Source: Companilactobacillus bobalius (lineage in GTDB: Bacteria; Bacillota; Bacilli; Lactobacillales; Lactobacillaceae). From it: 5,952 nucleotides of DNA. The position numbers and the translations under genes were made by a program. The notes under the pieces were generated by a model. That model saw nothing but the letters and a program-made list of their open reading frames with translations. It was not told where the DNA came from and did not search any database. Below are positions 1 to 4,940 of the stretch, piece after piece. The stretch is taken from the NCBI RefSeq assembly GCF_009764355.1, contig NZ_LNUA01000063.1:1-5952 (forward strand), given 5' to 3'. Positions within the stretch are counted from its first letter, which is position 1, and every line of letters begins with the position of its first letter.

Positions 1-2
1 TT

Positions 3-30
3 CCCAATTGCCGTTGGGTGGCGCTTTTCT
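3..30 (+). terminator. Possible 3' half of a terminator at the window edge
   Basis: CCCAA (3-7) can pair with TTGGG (14-18), and the segment is followed by GGCGC and a T-rich run (25-35). This resembles the distal half of a rho-independent terminator whose proximal arm may lie before base 1. No gene that it would end is visible. Weak call. Confidence 0.25.
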
Positions 31-73
31 TTTATTTAAGGTAACCATACACCATAACAAAGAAAATGTAAAC

Positions 74-105
74 AAAAACATCAAAAGTATACTTTTGATG
101 TTTTT
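74..105. terminator. 32-bp perfect palindrome centred on an AGTATACT octamer
   Basis: Bases 74-105 are a perfect 16+16 palindrome with no spacer. The left edge is A-rich and the right edge continues as a T run (101-106), so an RNA hairpin from either strand would look like a terminator. The exact centre (86-93) is AGTATACT, the octamer repeated around parAB, and the 14 bases AGTATACTTTTGAT (86-99) recur at 179-192. It may therefore be both a bidirectional terminator insulating the par module and an outlying partner-protein binding site. Which role dominates cannot be told from sequence. Confidence 0.55.
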
Positions 106-130
106 TAGTATATTAATCCACAAATCCACG

Positions 131-186
131 AGTATACTAATGTAAAAGTATAAGAGTATATTAGTATACTTTTATATTAGTATACT
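131..186. repeat. Upstream octamer array, candidate partition centromere/operator
   Basis: Seven consecutive 8-bp units fill this stretch without gaps. Exact AGTATACT occurs at 131-138, 163-170 and 179-186. Near matches are AGTATAAG (147-154) and AGTATATT (155-162), while the units at 139 and 171 are degenerate. Another AGTATATT lies outside the phase at 107-114. Tandem short repeats next to a parA-small-gene pair are typical of centromeres bound cooperatively by ribbon-helix-helix partition proteins, such as the 7-bp heptads bound by the omega protein of pSM19035. The octamer itself is palindromic, so each unit could take one dimer. The centromere role is inferred from position and repetition. 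Confidence 0.75.
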
Positions 187-200
187 TTTGATAAAAAAGC

Positions 201-228
201 TTGATTTCAGGTTTCAATATGGTATACT
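201..228 (+). promoter_or_regulatory. parA promoter overlapping an operator octamer
   Basis: The -35 box TTGATT (201-206) and the -10 box TATACT (223-228) are 16 bp apart, and TG at 220-221 gives an extended -10. The -10 lies inside GGTATACT (221-228), a one-base variant of the par octamer, so partner-protein binding should compete with RNA polymerase. Transcription would begin near 235, which rules out a parA start codon at 201 or 219. Confidence 0.7.
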
Positions 229-242
229 ATATTTGTAGCAGA

Positions 243-250
243 AGTATACT
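243..250. promoter_or_regulatory. Operator octamer in the parA leader
   Basis: An exact AGTATACT lies just after the predicted transcription start and before the parA ribosome site. With the variant octamer over the -10 box it brackets the start point, as expected for autorepression by the downstream DNA-binding partner. The extended AGTATACTTATGA here recurs at 1453-1465, downstream of the second gene. Confidence 0.55.
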
Positions 251-269
251 TATGAGAGAAGTGTTATCA

Positions 270-1169
270 ATGACGTACGTAATCGCTTTAAGCAACCAAA
301 AAGGGGGCGTTGGCAAGACGACCAATAATGTGATGTTCGCAATCACTCTTGCCACCGTTTTCCATAAAAAGGTTTTACATATTGATATGGATCTCCAAGC
401 AAACAGTACATTCATGCTCGGTATGACCTTTAATAAATCAAATTGGCCCGCTTCTATAACAAGATGCTTAAATGATAAGGATCTAAGTAAGGGAATCACG
501 CATCTAACAGAAAATCTAGATGCCATTGCAGGAGATTCTGATTTTCGAAACTGGGGCACATGGGTAGCCGACCATATAAAGGGTGTCCACGAACGAACCT
601 TTTACTTCAAAAAATTACTAGATAAAATCAAAGACGACTATGACTTTATTTTTATAGACACTCCACCAGCAACAGATATAAAAGTCGACAACATAATGGT
701 TGCAACTGACTATGTAATTGTTGTGCAAGAAACCAAGAGATTCGCATTTGAGGGTTCAAAGGAACTAACCAACACTTATCTTCAAACTCTATACGATGAC
801 TTCAGCGACGAGATTAATGTTCAGGTCGCGGGAATACTGTTAGTCATGCTTGACAAAACTCACACGGTTGAACAGCTCATTGTTGATAAGACCGTTAAAT
901 ATTTTGGTAAACAGAATATATTCAATGCCATTATCAAAAGTCACTTACGCCTTGAAAATTATGGTGAATACGGAGTTCAGTTTGAAGACTACCACGATCG
1001 TGCTATGTTCGCACTCTTTTCCGATCTTTACGCGGAATTAATGGAAAGAATAGACCAATTCGAAAGTAAAGGAGATATTGCTGACGATTATGTCTACACG
1101 CCAAAATATCTCAATGGCAAAAAACTAACACCACTTGGAAAGGAGATAAGTGCTGATGGCCTTGATTAA
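270..1169 (+). CDS. parA: ParA-family plasmid partition ATPase (Walker type Ib-like)
   Basis: This 299-residue cytoplasmic ATPase should segregate plasmid copies by binding nonspecific nucleoid DNA in its ATP form and being released by its centromere-bound partner. The deviant Walker A motif KGGVGKTT is at residues 11-18 with the signature lysine K11. The A' motif is around residues 38-45 (IDMDLQAN), and Walker B IDTPP is at 129-133. There is no N-terminal helix-turn-helix, so it belongs to the short (type Ib-like) ParAs and its partner probably does the repressing. I chose the ATG at 270 because GAGAGAAG (254-261) precedes it at a suitable distance and the Walker fold starts a few residues in; the frame is open further upstream but runs into the promoter. 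The 3' end overlaps the next gene by 14 bases, indicating translational coupling. Base composition is AT-rich like the flanking arrays. Family assignment is secure. Confidence 0.93.
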   Translation: MTYVIALSNQKGGVGKTTNNVMFAITLATVFHKKVLHIDMDLQANSTFMLGMTFNKSNWPASITRCLNDKDLSKGITHLTENLDAIAGDSDFRNWGTWVADHIKGVHERTFYFKKLLDKIKDDYDFIFIDTPPATDIKVDNIMVATDYVIVVQETKRFAFEGSKELTNTYLQTLYDDFSDEINVQVAGILLVMLDKTHTVEQLIVDKTVKYFGKQNIFNAIIKSHLRLENYGEYGVQFEDYHDRAMFALFSDLYAELMERIDQFESKGDIADDYVYTPKYLNGKKLTPLGKEISADGLD

Positions 1170-1437
1170 AAAAGATGCTGATCACTTCGAAGTGAACATA
1201 AAAAAAACAGTCGATGATTCCAGAGATGAACAAAAAACTACTAAATACTCCGCAGCGGACAGAAAAAGCCTAAGGGTCGATCCACCTGTTTTTGACACGA
1301 TAAAGAGTCTAGCTTACATTAAAGACGTGAAAATGTATGAACTTGTAGAAAGTGCTGTTGAGGCATATAAGCAAAACACGCTTTCAGATAGAGAGAGAGA
1401 AATCTTCGACAGCATTTATCAGAGAAAACAGTCATAA
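1156..1437 (+). CDS. Probable ribbon-helix-helix ParB-type partner protein
   Basis: This 93-residue protein has a charged, probably disordered N-terminal ~40 residues, which in analogous small partners contacts ParA. A folded C-terminal half follows. RKSLRVDPPV fits a DNA-contacting beta strand, FDTIKSLAYIKDV a first helix and KMYELVESAVEAYKQ a second, the order of the ribbon-helix-helix (MetJ/Arc/omega) fold. It would bind the AGTATACT arrays, form the partition complex and repress parA. AGGAG (1141-1145) sits 10 bases before the ATG at 1156 and 4 before an in-frame GTG at 1150, so a start two codons earlier is possible. The gene overlaps the parA end, and its stop codon (1435-1437) touches the first downstream octamer. 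The fold is inferred by eye; function rests mainly on position. An antitoxin-like repressor is the alternative, but no toxin gene is adjacent. Confidence 0.8.
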   Translation: MALIKKDADHFEVNIKKTVDDSRDEQKTTKYSAADRKSLRVDPPVFDTIKSLAYIKDVKMYELVESAVEAYKQNTLSDREREIFDSIYQRKQS

Positions 1438-1544
1438 GTATACTAGTGCAAAAGTATACTTATGATAATTGGCCTATAATCACTGATAAACAAGCATTTT
1501 AAAAAGTATACTAGTCGCTAAATATACTTTTCCACTAGTATACT
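1437..1544. repeat. Downstream octamer array, second candidate centromere half
   Basis: Exact AGTATACT occurs at 1437-1444, 1453-1460, 1505-1512 and 1537-1544, with AATATACT at 1521-1528. Within each cluster the spacing is exactly 16 bp (1437/1453 and 1505/1521/1537), so sites sit on the same helix face about every 1.5 turns. The units match those upstream of parA, so the partition genes are bracketed by binding sites on both sides. From 1545 to 1571 nothing further is recognisable before the IS30 end. Confidence 0.72.
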
Positions 1545-1571
1545 TTTTCTGATTCCATAGATTAAACTATA

Positions 1572-1595
1572 GGTAGATTGCAAATTTAATCCGAA
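1572..1595. repeat. IS30-type terminal inverted repeat (surviving end)
   Basis: These 24 bases form the outer end of the truncated element; the transposase stop codon (1586-1588) lies inside them, as is common in compact IS elements. They match each arm of the palindrome at 5828-5880 at 22 of 24 positions (differences at 1581 and 1585), which supports reading them as a transposase-recognised end. Confidence 0.8.
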
Positions 1596-2254
1596 TTTTT
1601 GGACAAATTTGTCAGCATAACCTGATACGGTGTTTGCCAGTCGAGTATTTTAAGCGGTCGCTGGTTAATTTGGAGTAACGTCGTCGTTAAATCTTGAGCA
1701 CTAATGTGTTCAAAACGAGTCCCTTTAGGATAAAAATAACGTAAATTCCGATTAAAGCGTTCATTACTACCACGTTCGGCTGGCGTATAAGCATGGCAGT
1801 AATAGGTCTTAATACCATATTGTGATTCAAGTGATACTAGCCCACTAAACTCAGTGCCACGGTCCACAGTAAAGCTGTGCACCGGACCATTAAAAGTGGT
1901 TAGGAACTTAGTTAGTGCTTCATTAACAGTCACTGTCGTCCGATCTTTTAACCGGTATGCCCAAAGGAACCGTGATTTTCGATCGATTAAAGTTAATAAA
2001 ACTGCCTTACTATACCCACGAGGACCAACGACTGTATCTAGTTCAAAATCGCCGATGCGATTACGTTGATTAATCATCATGGGACGCTGTTCAATTGATC
2101 GCCCCAAAGATTGATTATATTTGGATCGTTGGTCAACGTTACGCCGTTGGCGTACGCCATGTTCAGGTAGATCATTCAAGGAGAAATCAATTCTCCCCTG
2201 ATTTAGCCAATTATAAATAGATTTAGTAGCTAGTTTAAATTCGTGAGCAACCAT
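1586..2254 (-). pseudogene. IS30-family transposase, N-terminally truncated
   Basis: The remaining 222 codons encode the IS30 catalytic core. The DDE triad is visible as D73 (ELDTVVG), D131 (VDRGTEF) and E165 (GSNERFNR), with the 33-residue D-to-E spacing of the family. The C-terminus with QTPYQVM is complete and ends inside the terminal repeat. About 85-90 N-terminal residues, which carry the helix-turn-helix regions that recognise the IS ends, are absent. The nearest ATG (2252-2254, reading leftwards) lies at the break, has no ribosome site and is unlikely to be used. No internal stop or frameshift has accumulated, so the truncation appears fairly recent. Product would be inactive for transposition by itself. 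Confidence 0.88.
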
Positions 2255-2256
2255 TT

Positions 2257-3204
2257 ACGTCTAAGCTGGCCCAAAAAAATCATATTAATATTGGTCAGAA
2301 TACAATTGAGGAAGTCAAGAAAAGTTATCAGTTTGATGATTTGGCTTCGTTCTTGGCAGTTTATTATCCAGCATTGGCTGTGTTACAAACTGAACAGGAT
2401 TTTTATGATTTGGCCTATGCCTACCTATTAAAAGCAAAAGATAATCATGTTCATCACGTTGAATTATTTTTTGACCCCCAGGCGCATACCAGTCGTGGGA
2501 TCAGCTTTGAAACGGTTATTAATGGATTTTATCGGGCAACTCAGGATGCCAAGAGTTTCGGTGTTGATGCGCAATTAATTATGTGCTTTTTGCGGGACTT
2601 TTCTAAAGAATCTGCCCGGCAAACGTTGTTGGAAGCCAAGAAACATCGTGACAAGATTCTTGGAATCGGGTTGGATTCTGACGAGCATCATAATCCACCA
2701 ATGAAGTTTGCGACTCATTTTGAAAACGCCGTGTCTCAGGGATATCATATTACGATGCATTGTGATATTGACCAGGTTGACTCGATTGATCATATTAAGC
2801 AGGCACTAGAAGTCATTGGGGTTGAGCGACTGGATCACGGAACTAATATTGTTGAAAATTCTGATCTGGTTGACTTTGTTAATCAAAAACAGATCGGTAT
2901 GACCACTTGTCCGAAGTCGAACAGTTTCGTCAGTGCTGATATGAAGGGTAAAGAAATTACCGATTTGTTGGCCAAAGGAATTGAAGTTAGCGTCAATTCC
3001 GATGATCCGGCATACTTTGGTGGCTATATTTCCGAAAATTATTGGGCCCTTGCTGAAGCATATGATTTATCAGTCGACCAAGTTGTACAAATTGCCAAAA
3101 ATTCATTTAACAGCTCGTGGATCAGTGATCAACAAAAACGGAATTATATTCAAGAAATTGATGATTTTGTTGCCAACTATGATTTTGAGAGGGAAACTGT
3201 TTAG
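2257..3204 (+). pseudogene. Adenosine/adenine deaminase-family gene, 5'-truncated
   Basis: The reading frame (first clear family residues TSKLAQKNHINIG, from 2257) runs ~315 codons to a TAG at 3202-3204. It matches metal-dependent purine deaminases of the amidohydrolase superfamily, which hydrolytically deaminate adenosine or adenine in purine salvage. Visible motifs are GIGLDSDE, RLDHGTNI with its conserved His, TTCPKSNS and VNSDDPAYFGGYI with the paired aspartates; the DPAYFGGYI form resembles the adenine-deaminase subgroup. The N-terminal strand with the HxH zinc ligands, ~20-25 residues, has been lost at the IS30 junction, so the protein should be inactive. The nearest in-frame possible starts (TTG 2341, ATG 2581) lack ribosome sites. 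The usual HAGE motif reads HCDID here (H at 2758-2760). No internal stops. Probably a chromosomal fragment brought onto the plasmid. Substrate not determined. Confidence 0.85.
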
Positions 3205-3235
3205 CTGAACAAAATAGAGTGGGCCAGCAAGCGAT

Positions 3236-3297
3236 TAGACTCCAGAATATAAGTGGGTCTAGAATTTTTGGTGTTGGAAAGTATTTCCATTCCAAAA
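3236..3297 (+). terminator. Two hairpins downstream of the deaminase remnant
   Basis: TAGACTC (3236-3242) pairs with GGGTCTA (3255-3261) including one G-T pair, followed by TTTTT at 3265-3269, which could be the native terminator of the deaminase gene. A nested hairpin follows: TTTTGG (3266-3271) with CCAAAA (3292-3297), enclosing TGGAAA (3275-3280) with TTTCCA (3284-3289). The first stem is modest; the second lacks a T run. The rest of 3205-3310 shows no gene. Confidence 0.4.
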
Positions 3298-3310
3298 GTA
3301 CTAGGCTCTA

Positions 3311-3318
3311 ATTTAAAA
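3311..3318. repeat. Left 8-bp target duplication of the ISL3 element
   Basis: ATTTAAAA immediately precedes the left end of the ISL3-family element and is repeated exactly after its right end (4816-4823). Eight-base AT-rich duplications are characteristic of this family. Confidence 0.92.
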
Positions 3319-3345
3319 GGCTGTTCGTCAAATCAAGTTGATGGC
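3319..3345. repeat. ISL3 element left terminal inverted repeat
   Basis: Begins GGCTGTTCG and ends GTTGATGGC. Compared with the reverse complement of the right end, about 19 of 27 positions agree, with the outer GGCTGT and the inner AGTTGAT best conserved. Confidence 0.85.
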
Positions 3346-3355
3346 GGTTCAAGTT

Positions 3356-3390
3356 AACAGTTAGACCATAAATGGTCTAGCTGTTTTTTT
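3356..3390 (+). terminator. Rightward terminator inside the ISL3 left end
   Basis: A 13-bp stem (3356-3368 with 3373-3385, one G-T pair) closes a TAAA loop and runs into seven T residues (3384-3390). It is oriented to stop plus-strand transcripts arriving from the deaminase side, which would otherwise run antisense through the transposase gene. On the minus strand the hairpin follows the transposase stop but lacks a strong T run, so it is a weaker terminator in that direction. Confidence 0.85.
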
Positions 3391-4663
3391 ATTTGGCTGA
3401 TGAGCTTGCTCGAAGCCAAAACATTTGAATATTTATACGTTCAGTAAAGTTGTTCCAACTACGATATCCATAGGCACTACTTTTTATCTTTTTTATTCTT
3501 CCAATGATTCCCTCTAAAAATCCGTTGGAATATTTAAGCTTCAGTGCATTTAATACTTGTTTACGATATTTTCTTAATGATGTCATTGTTTGATCCATAG
3601 CGGTATTGAGTGGATGATAATTGAGTAGTATCTGATTCATTGTATCAGTATTGCCTGTTCTAATAGCCTTTAAAATATCTTGATATACTTCGTAGGACTT
3701 GGCGAAACCTTCGTCCAAATCTAAACACTTTGTGATTAAATTTAGATCCGTTTCATAATAACCAACACTGTACTGATACTTAGGGTTTATCTTTTCGATG
3801 GAATCGAATGATTCCAAGAATTTTTTCCAATCTCTCTTCATGAACAAGTATTCTTTACTTCTTTTAGGCATTCGTTTCATTACCTGTATTCTAGTTGAAT
3901 TGAGAGAACGATTCATCATCTGAACGATATGAAATCTATCAACAACGACTTTGGCCTTTGGAAACAACTTTGGTACTAAATTAATGTATCCGGCATTTAA
4001 ATCCAAAGAAATAGTTTTTACCTGTCTTCTGACTTTCAAAGGAAATCGACTGAAGTATTTACTGATTTGATATGAAGTTCTTCTGGGCAAGATATCACCC
4101 GTACGATGATTATCGCTATCTAACCAAATAAAGCTCATTTTGTCAGTAGACATAAATTCATCAAATGCCATGTGCTTAGGAAGATGTTCAGGAAGTGATT
4201 TCTTGTGCATCTTGGCTTCTTCATCGATGATACGTTGAACGGTCTTATCGGAGACGTTAAAACGTCTGCCGATATCCTTCAATGATGTATTAAAAGCAGT
4301 TTCTGATAAGATCATTTGTCTAACAGGTTGTGCGATTTGACAATATTCCCAAACATAACTAGTTTTGGCTACAAAGATAGAGTTACAAGATTTACATTTA
4401 TACTTTTGACGTTTCAGACTTATATACGTTGGACGTAATGATAATGATGGAACGACTATCATATTTTTATTAAATCCATTCTTAACTAAGTGGCCTGCAA
4501 GGCCACAGTTAAGACAACGGTCAATCTGTTTAGTTAGCATTGCAAAATAGACTAAGGACTTGATGCCATTAACTAACATAAATTTTGGGTCTTCAGTAAA
4601 GATAATATTCTCATCTTTCATTTCAAGAGCGTTTCGTATAGACTTATTACTTAGGGACATCAT
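3389..4663 (-). CDS. ISL3-family transposase
   Basis: This 424-residue DDE transposase cuts and joins DNA at the ends of its own element. An N-terminal zinc-finger has cysteines C50/C53 (CLNCG) and C90/C93 (CKSC). A helix-turn-helix follows at ~120-147 (SLKDIGRRFNVSDKTVQRI). The catalytic domain has D168 (AFDEF), D242 (VVVDRFHIVQ) and E384 (SNGFLEGI), with the typical C-terminal IKKIKSSAYGYRSWNNF. The length is normal for the family and no frameshift is present. The start at 4663 is preceded by GAAAGG (complement of 4671-4676) at a 7-base distance; the second codon is also ATG, and either could be used. The stop overlaps the T run of the opposing terminator. It is the only gene of its element and appears functional. 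Confidence 0.95.
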   Translation of the reverse strand: MMSLSNKSIRNALEMKDENIIFTEDPKFMLVNGIKSLVYFAMLTKQIDRCLNCGLAGHLVKNGFNKNMIVVPSLSLRPTYISLKRQKYKCKSCNSIFVAKTSYVWEYCQIAQPVRQMILSETAFNTSLKDIGRRFNVSDKTVQRIIDEEAKMHKKSLPEHLPKHMAFDEFMSTDKMSFIWLDSDNHRTGDILPRRTSYQISKYFSRFPLKVRRQVKTISLDLNAGYINLVPKLFPKAKVVVDRFHIVQMMNRSLNSTRIQVMKRMPKRSKEYLFMKRDWKKFLESFDSIEKINPKYQYSVGYYETDLNLITKCLDLDEGFAKSYEVYQDILKAIRTGNTDTMNQILLNYHPLNTAMDQTMTSLRKYRKQVLNALKLKYSNGFLEGIIGRIKKIKSSAYGYRSWNNFTERINIQMFWLRASSSAK

Positions 4664-4695
4664 TCAAATTCCTTTCATTGTGAAGCTGTAGAGGG

Positions 4696-4766
4696 TAGAA
4701 CATCTAAAGGTATGGATGGTGTCTTTTTGATGTTCTAAAATAGTTTTATTAATAAATGGTATACAA
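4696..4766 (-). promoter_or_regulatory. Transposase promoter and structured leader
   Basis: On the minus strand TTGTAT (complement of 4761-4766) and TATTTT (complement of 4737-4742) are separated by 18 bp and are a plausible but imperfect promoter. The transcript would then contain a 9-bp perfect inverted repeat, TAGAACATC (4696-4704) with GATGTTCTA (4729-4737), extended by an AAAG/CTTT pair. This could fold ahead of the ribosome site (4671-4676) or serve as an operator. A regulatory role is inference only. Confidence 0.4.
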
Positions 4767-4804
4767 AAATAGAGTTGATGGCAAAATGCCTATCAACTCT
4801 ATTT
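4767..4804. repeat. Subterminal hairpin at the ISL3 right end
   Basis: A 16-bp stem pairs 4767-4782 with 4788-4804, with T4791 bulged and loop AAAAT. Its distal arm is shared with the right terminal repeat, so the inner repeat sequence AGTTGAT is present twice, in opposite orientation. In RNA it would be a strong hairpin on transcripts entering from outside, comparable in effect to the terminator at the left end. It may also offer the transposase a second binding site. Confidence 0.75.
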
Positions 4805-4815
4805 ATCGTACAGCC
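4788..4815. repeat. ISL3 element right terminal inverted repeat
   Basis: Reads GCCTATCAAC inward and ends CGTACAGCC at 4815, the imperfect complement of the left repeat at 3319-3345. Directly followed by the second ATTTAAAA copy. Confidence 0.85.
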
Positions 4816-4823
4816 ATTTAAAA
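4816..4823. repeat. Right 8-bp target duplication of the ISL3 element
   Basis: ATTTAAAA, identical to 3311-3318 and abutting the element's right end. Confidence 0.92.
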
Positions 4824-4841
4824 AGCCATTGATAATGGATC

Positions 4842-4878
4842 AAAAAGACCAATAGGGTATGCCCTATTGGTCTTTTTT
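4842..4878 (+). terminator. Strong terminator ahead of the recombinase gene
   Basis: A perfect 16-bp stem (4842-4857 with 4862-4877) closes the loop TATG and ends in six T residues (4873-4878); the A run on the left makes it potentially bidirectional. It would shield the recombinase gene from readthrough, leaving it dependent on its own promoter, which overlaps the distal arm. Confidence 0.9.
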
Positions 4879-4894
4879 ATTTTTGTGCTATACT
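4867..4894 (+). promoter_or_regulatory. Recombinase promoter, -35 inside terminator stem
   Basis: TATACT (4889-4894) preceded by TG (4886-4887, TGC) is an extended -10. TTGGTC (4867-4872), 16 bp upstream, can act as -35 and lies within the terminator's distal arm. Transcription would begin near 4901, giving a ~40-base leader before the recombinase start. Confidence 0.65.
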
Positions 4895-4907
4895 AGGAAT
4901 TACAAGT

Positions 4908-4919
4908 GTTCATTAGAAC
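4908..4919. promoter_or_regulatory. GTTC-ATTA-GAAC dyad between promoter and recombinase gene
   Basis: A 4+4 dyad with a 4-bp centre lies between the promoter and the ribosome site (AAGGAG, 4927-4932). Serine recombinases often bind sites next to their own gene, so this may be part of a crossover site or operator. A single short dyad is weak evidence and no second copy was found. Confidence 0.25.
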
Positions 4920-4940
4920 TGTCCAAAAGGAGAATTGGAA

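Larger units (their letters stand above)
1572..2254 (-). mobile_element. Truncated IS30-family insertion sequence
   Basis: The element begins with a terminal inverted repeat at 1572-1595 (starting GGTAGATTG, ending AATCCGAA). It carries the 3' two thirds of its transposase gene on the minus strand and breaks off near 2250-2256 where deaminase coding sequence begins. A full element of this family is a little over 1 kb, so roughly a third, including the other terminal repeat, the promoter and the DNA-binding domain, is missing. No repeat or duplication is visible at the break, which points to a deletion rather than a clean insertion. Confidence 0.85.
3319..4815 (-). mobile_element. Complete ISL3-family insertion sequence
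   Basis: This 1497-bp element is bounded by imperfect inverted repeats starting GGCTGT at both ends and by an exact 8-bp direct duplication, ATTTAAAA. It carries one intact transposase gene on the minus strand. Joining the flanks with one copy of the duplication restores GGCT-(11 bases)-AGCC, suggesting the element landed in an AT-rich stretch between two short complementary arms. Perfect duplication, intact gene and both ends present indicate a recent insertion that is probably still mobile. Confidence 0.93.

Noticed and set aside
131..186. CRISPR-like array
   Set aside because: Units are 8 bp with no unique spacers and no cas genes; they fit protein-binding repeats.
131..186. Replication-origin iterons
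   Set aside because: No replication initiator gene is present, and the repeats flank a partition gene pair on both sides.
201..269. Upstream extension of parA from a TTG at 201 (or ATGs at 219 and 252)
   Set aside because: The extension covers the promoter boxes and operator octamers, and the ribosome site and Walker fold both favour the ATG at 270.
850..1041. 63-codon plus-strand frame within parA
   Set aside because: It overlaps conserved parA coding sequence in another frame and lacks a start signal.
1156..1437. Antitoxin of a toxin-antitoxin pair
   Set aside because: No toxin-sized gene adjoins it; it is translationally coupled to parA and followed by the centromere-like repeats.
1854..2069. 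Plus-strand open frame inside the IS30 transposase
   Set aside because: It is antisense to the conserved DDE region and has no recognisable product.
2252..2254. Genuine start of a short IS30 transposase
   Set aside because: The ATG falls at the junction with deaminase sequence, lacks a ribosome site, and the DNA-binding domain of the family is missing.
4887..4894. GCTATACT as another par octamer near the recombinase
   Set aside because: It coincides with the -10 box, where TATACT is expected by chance, and no further octamers are in phase.
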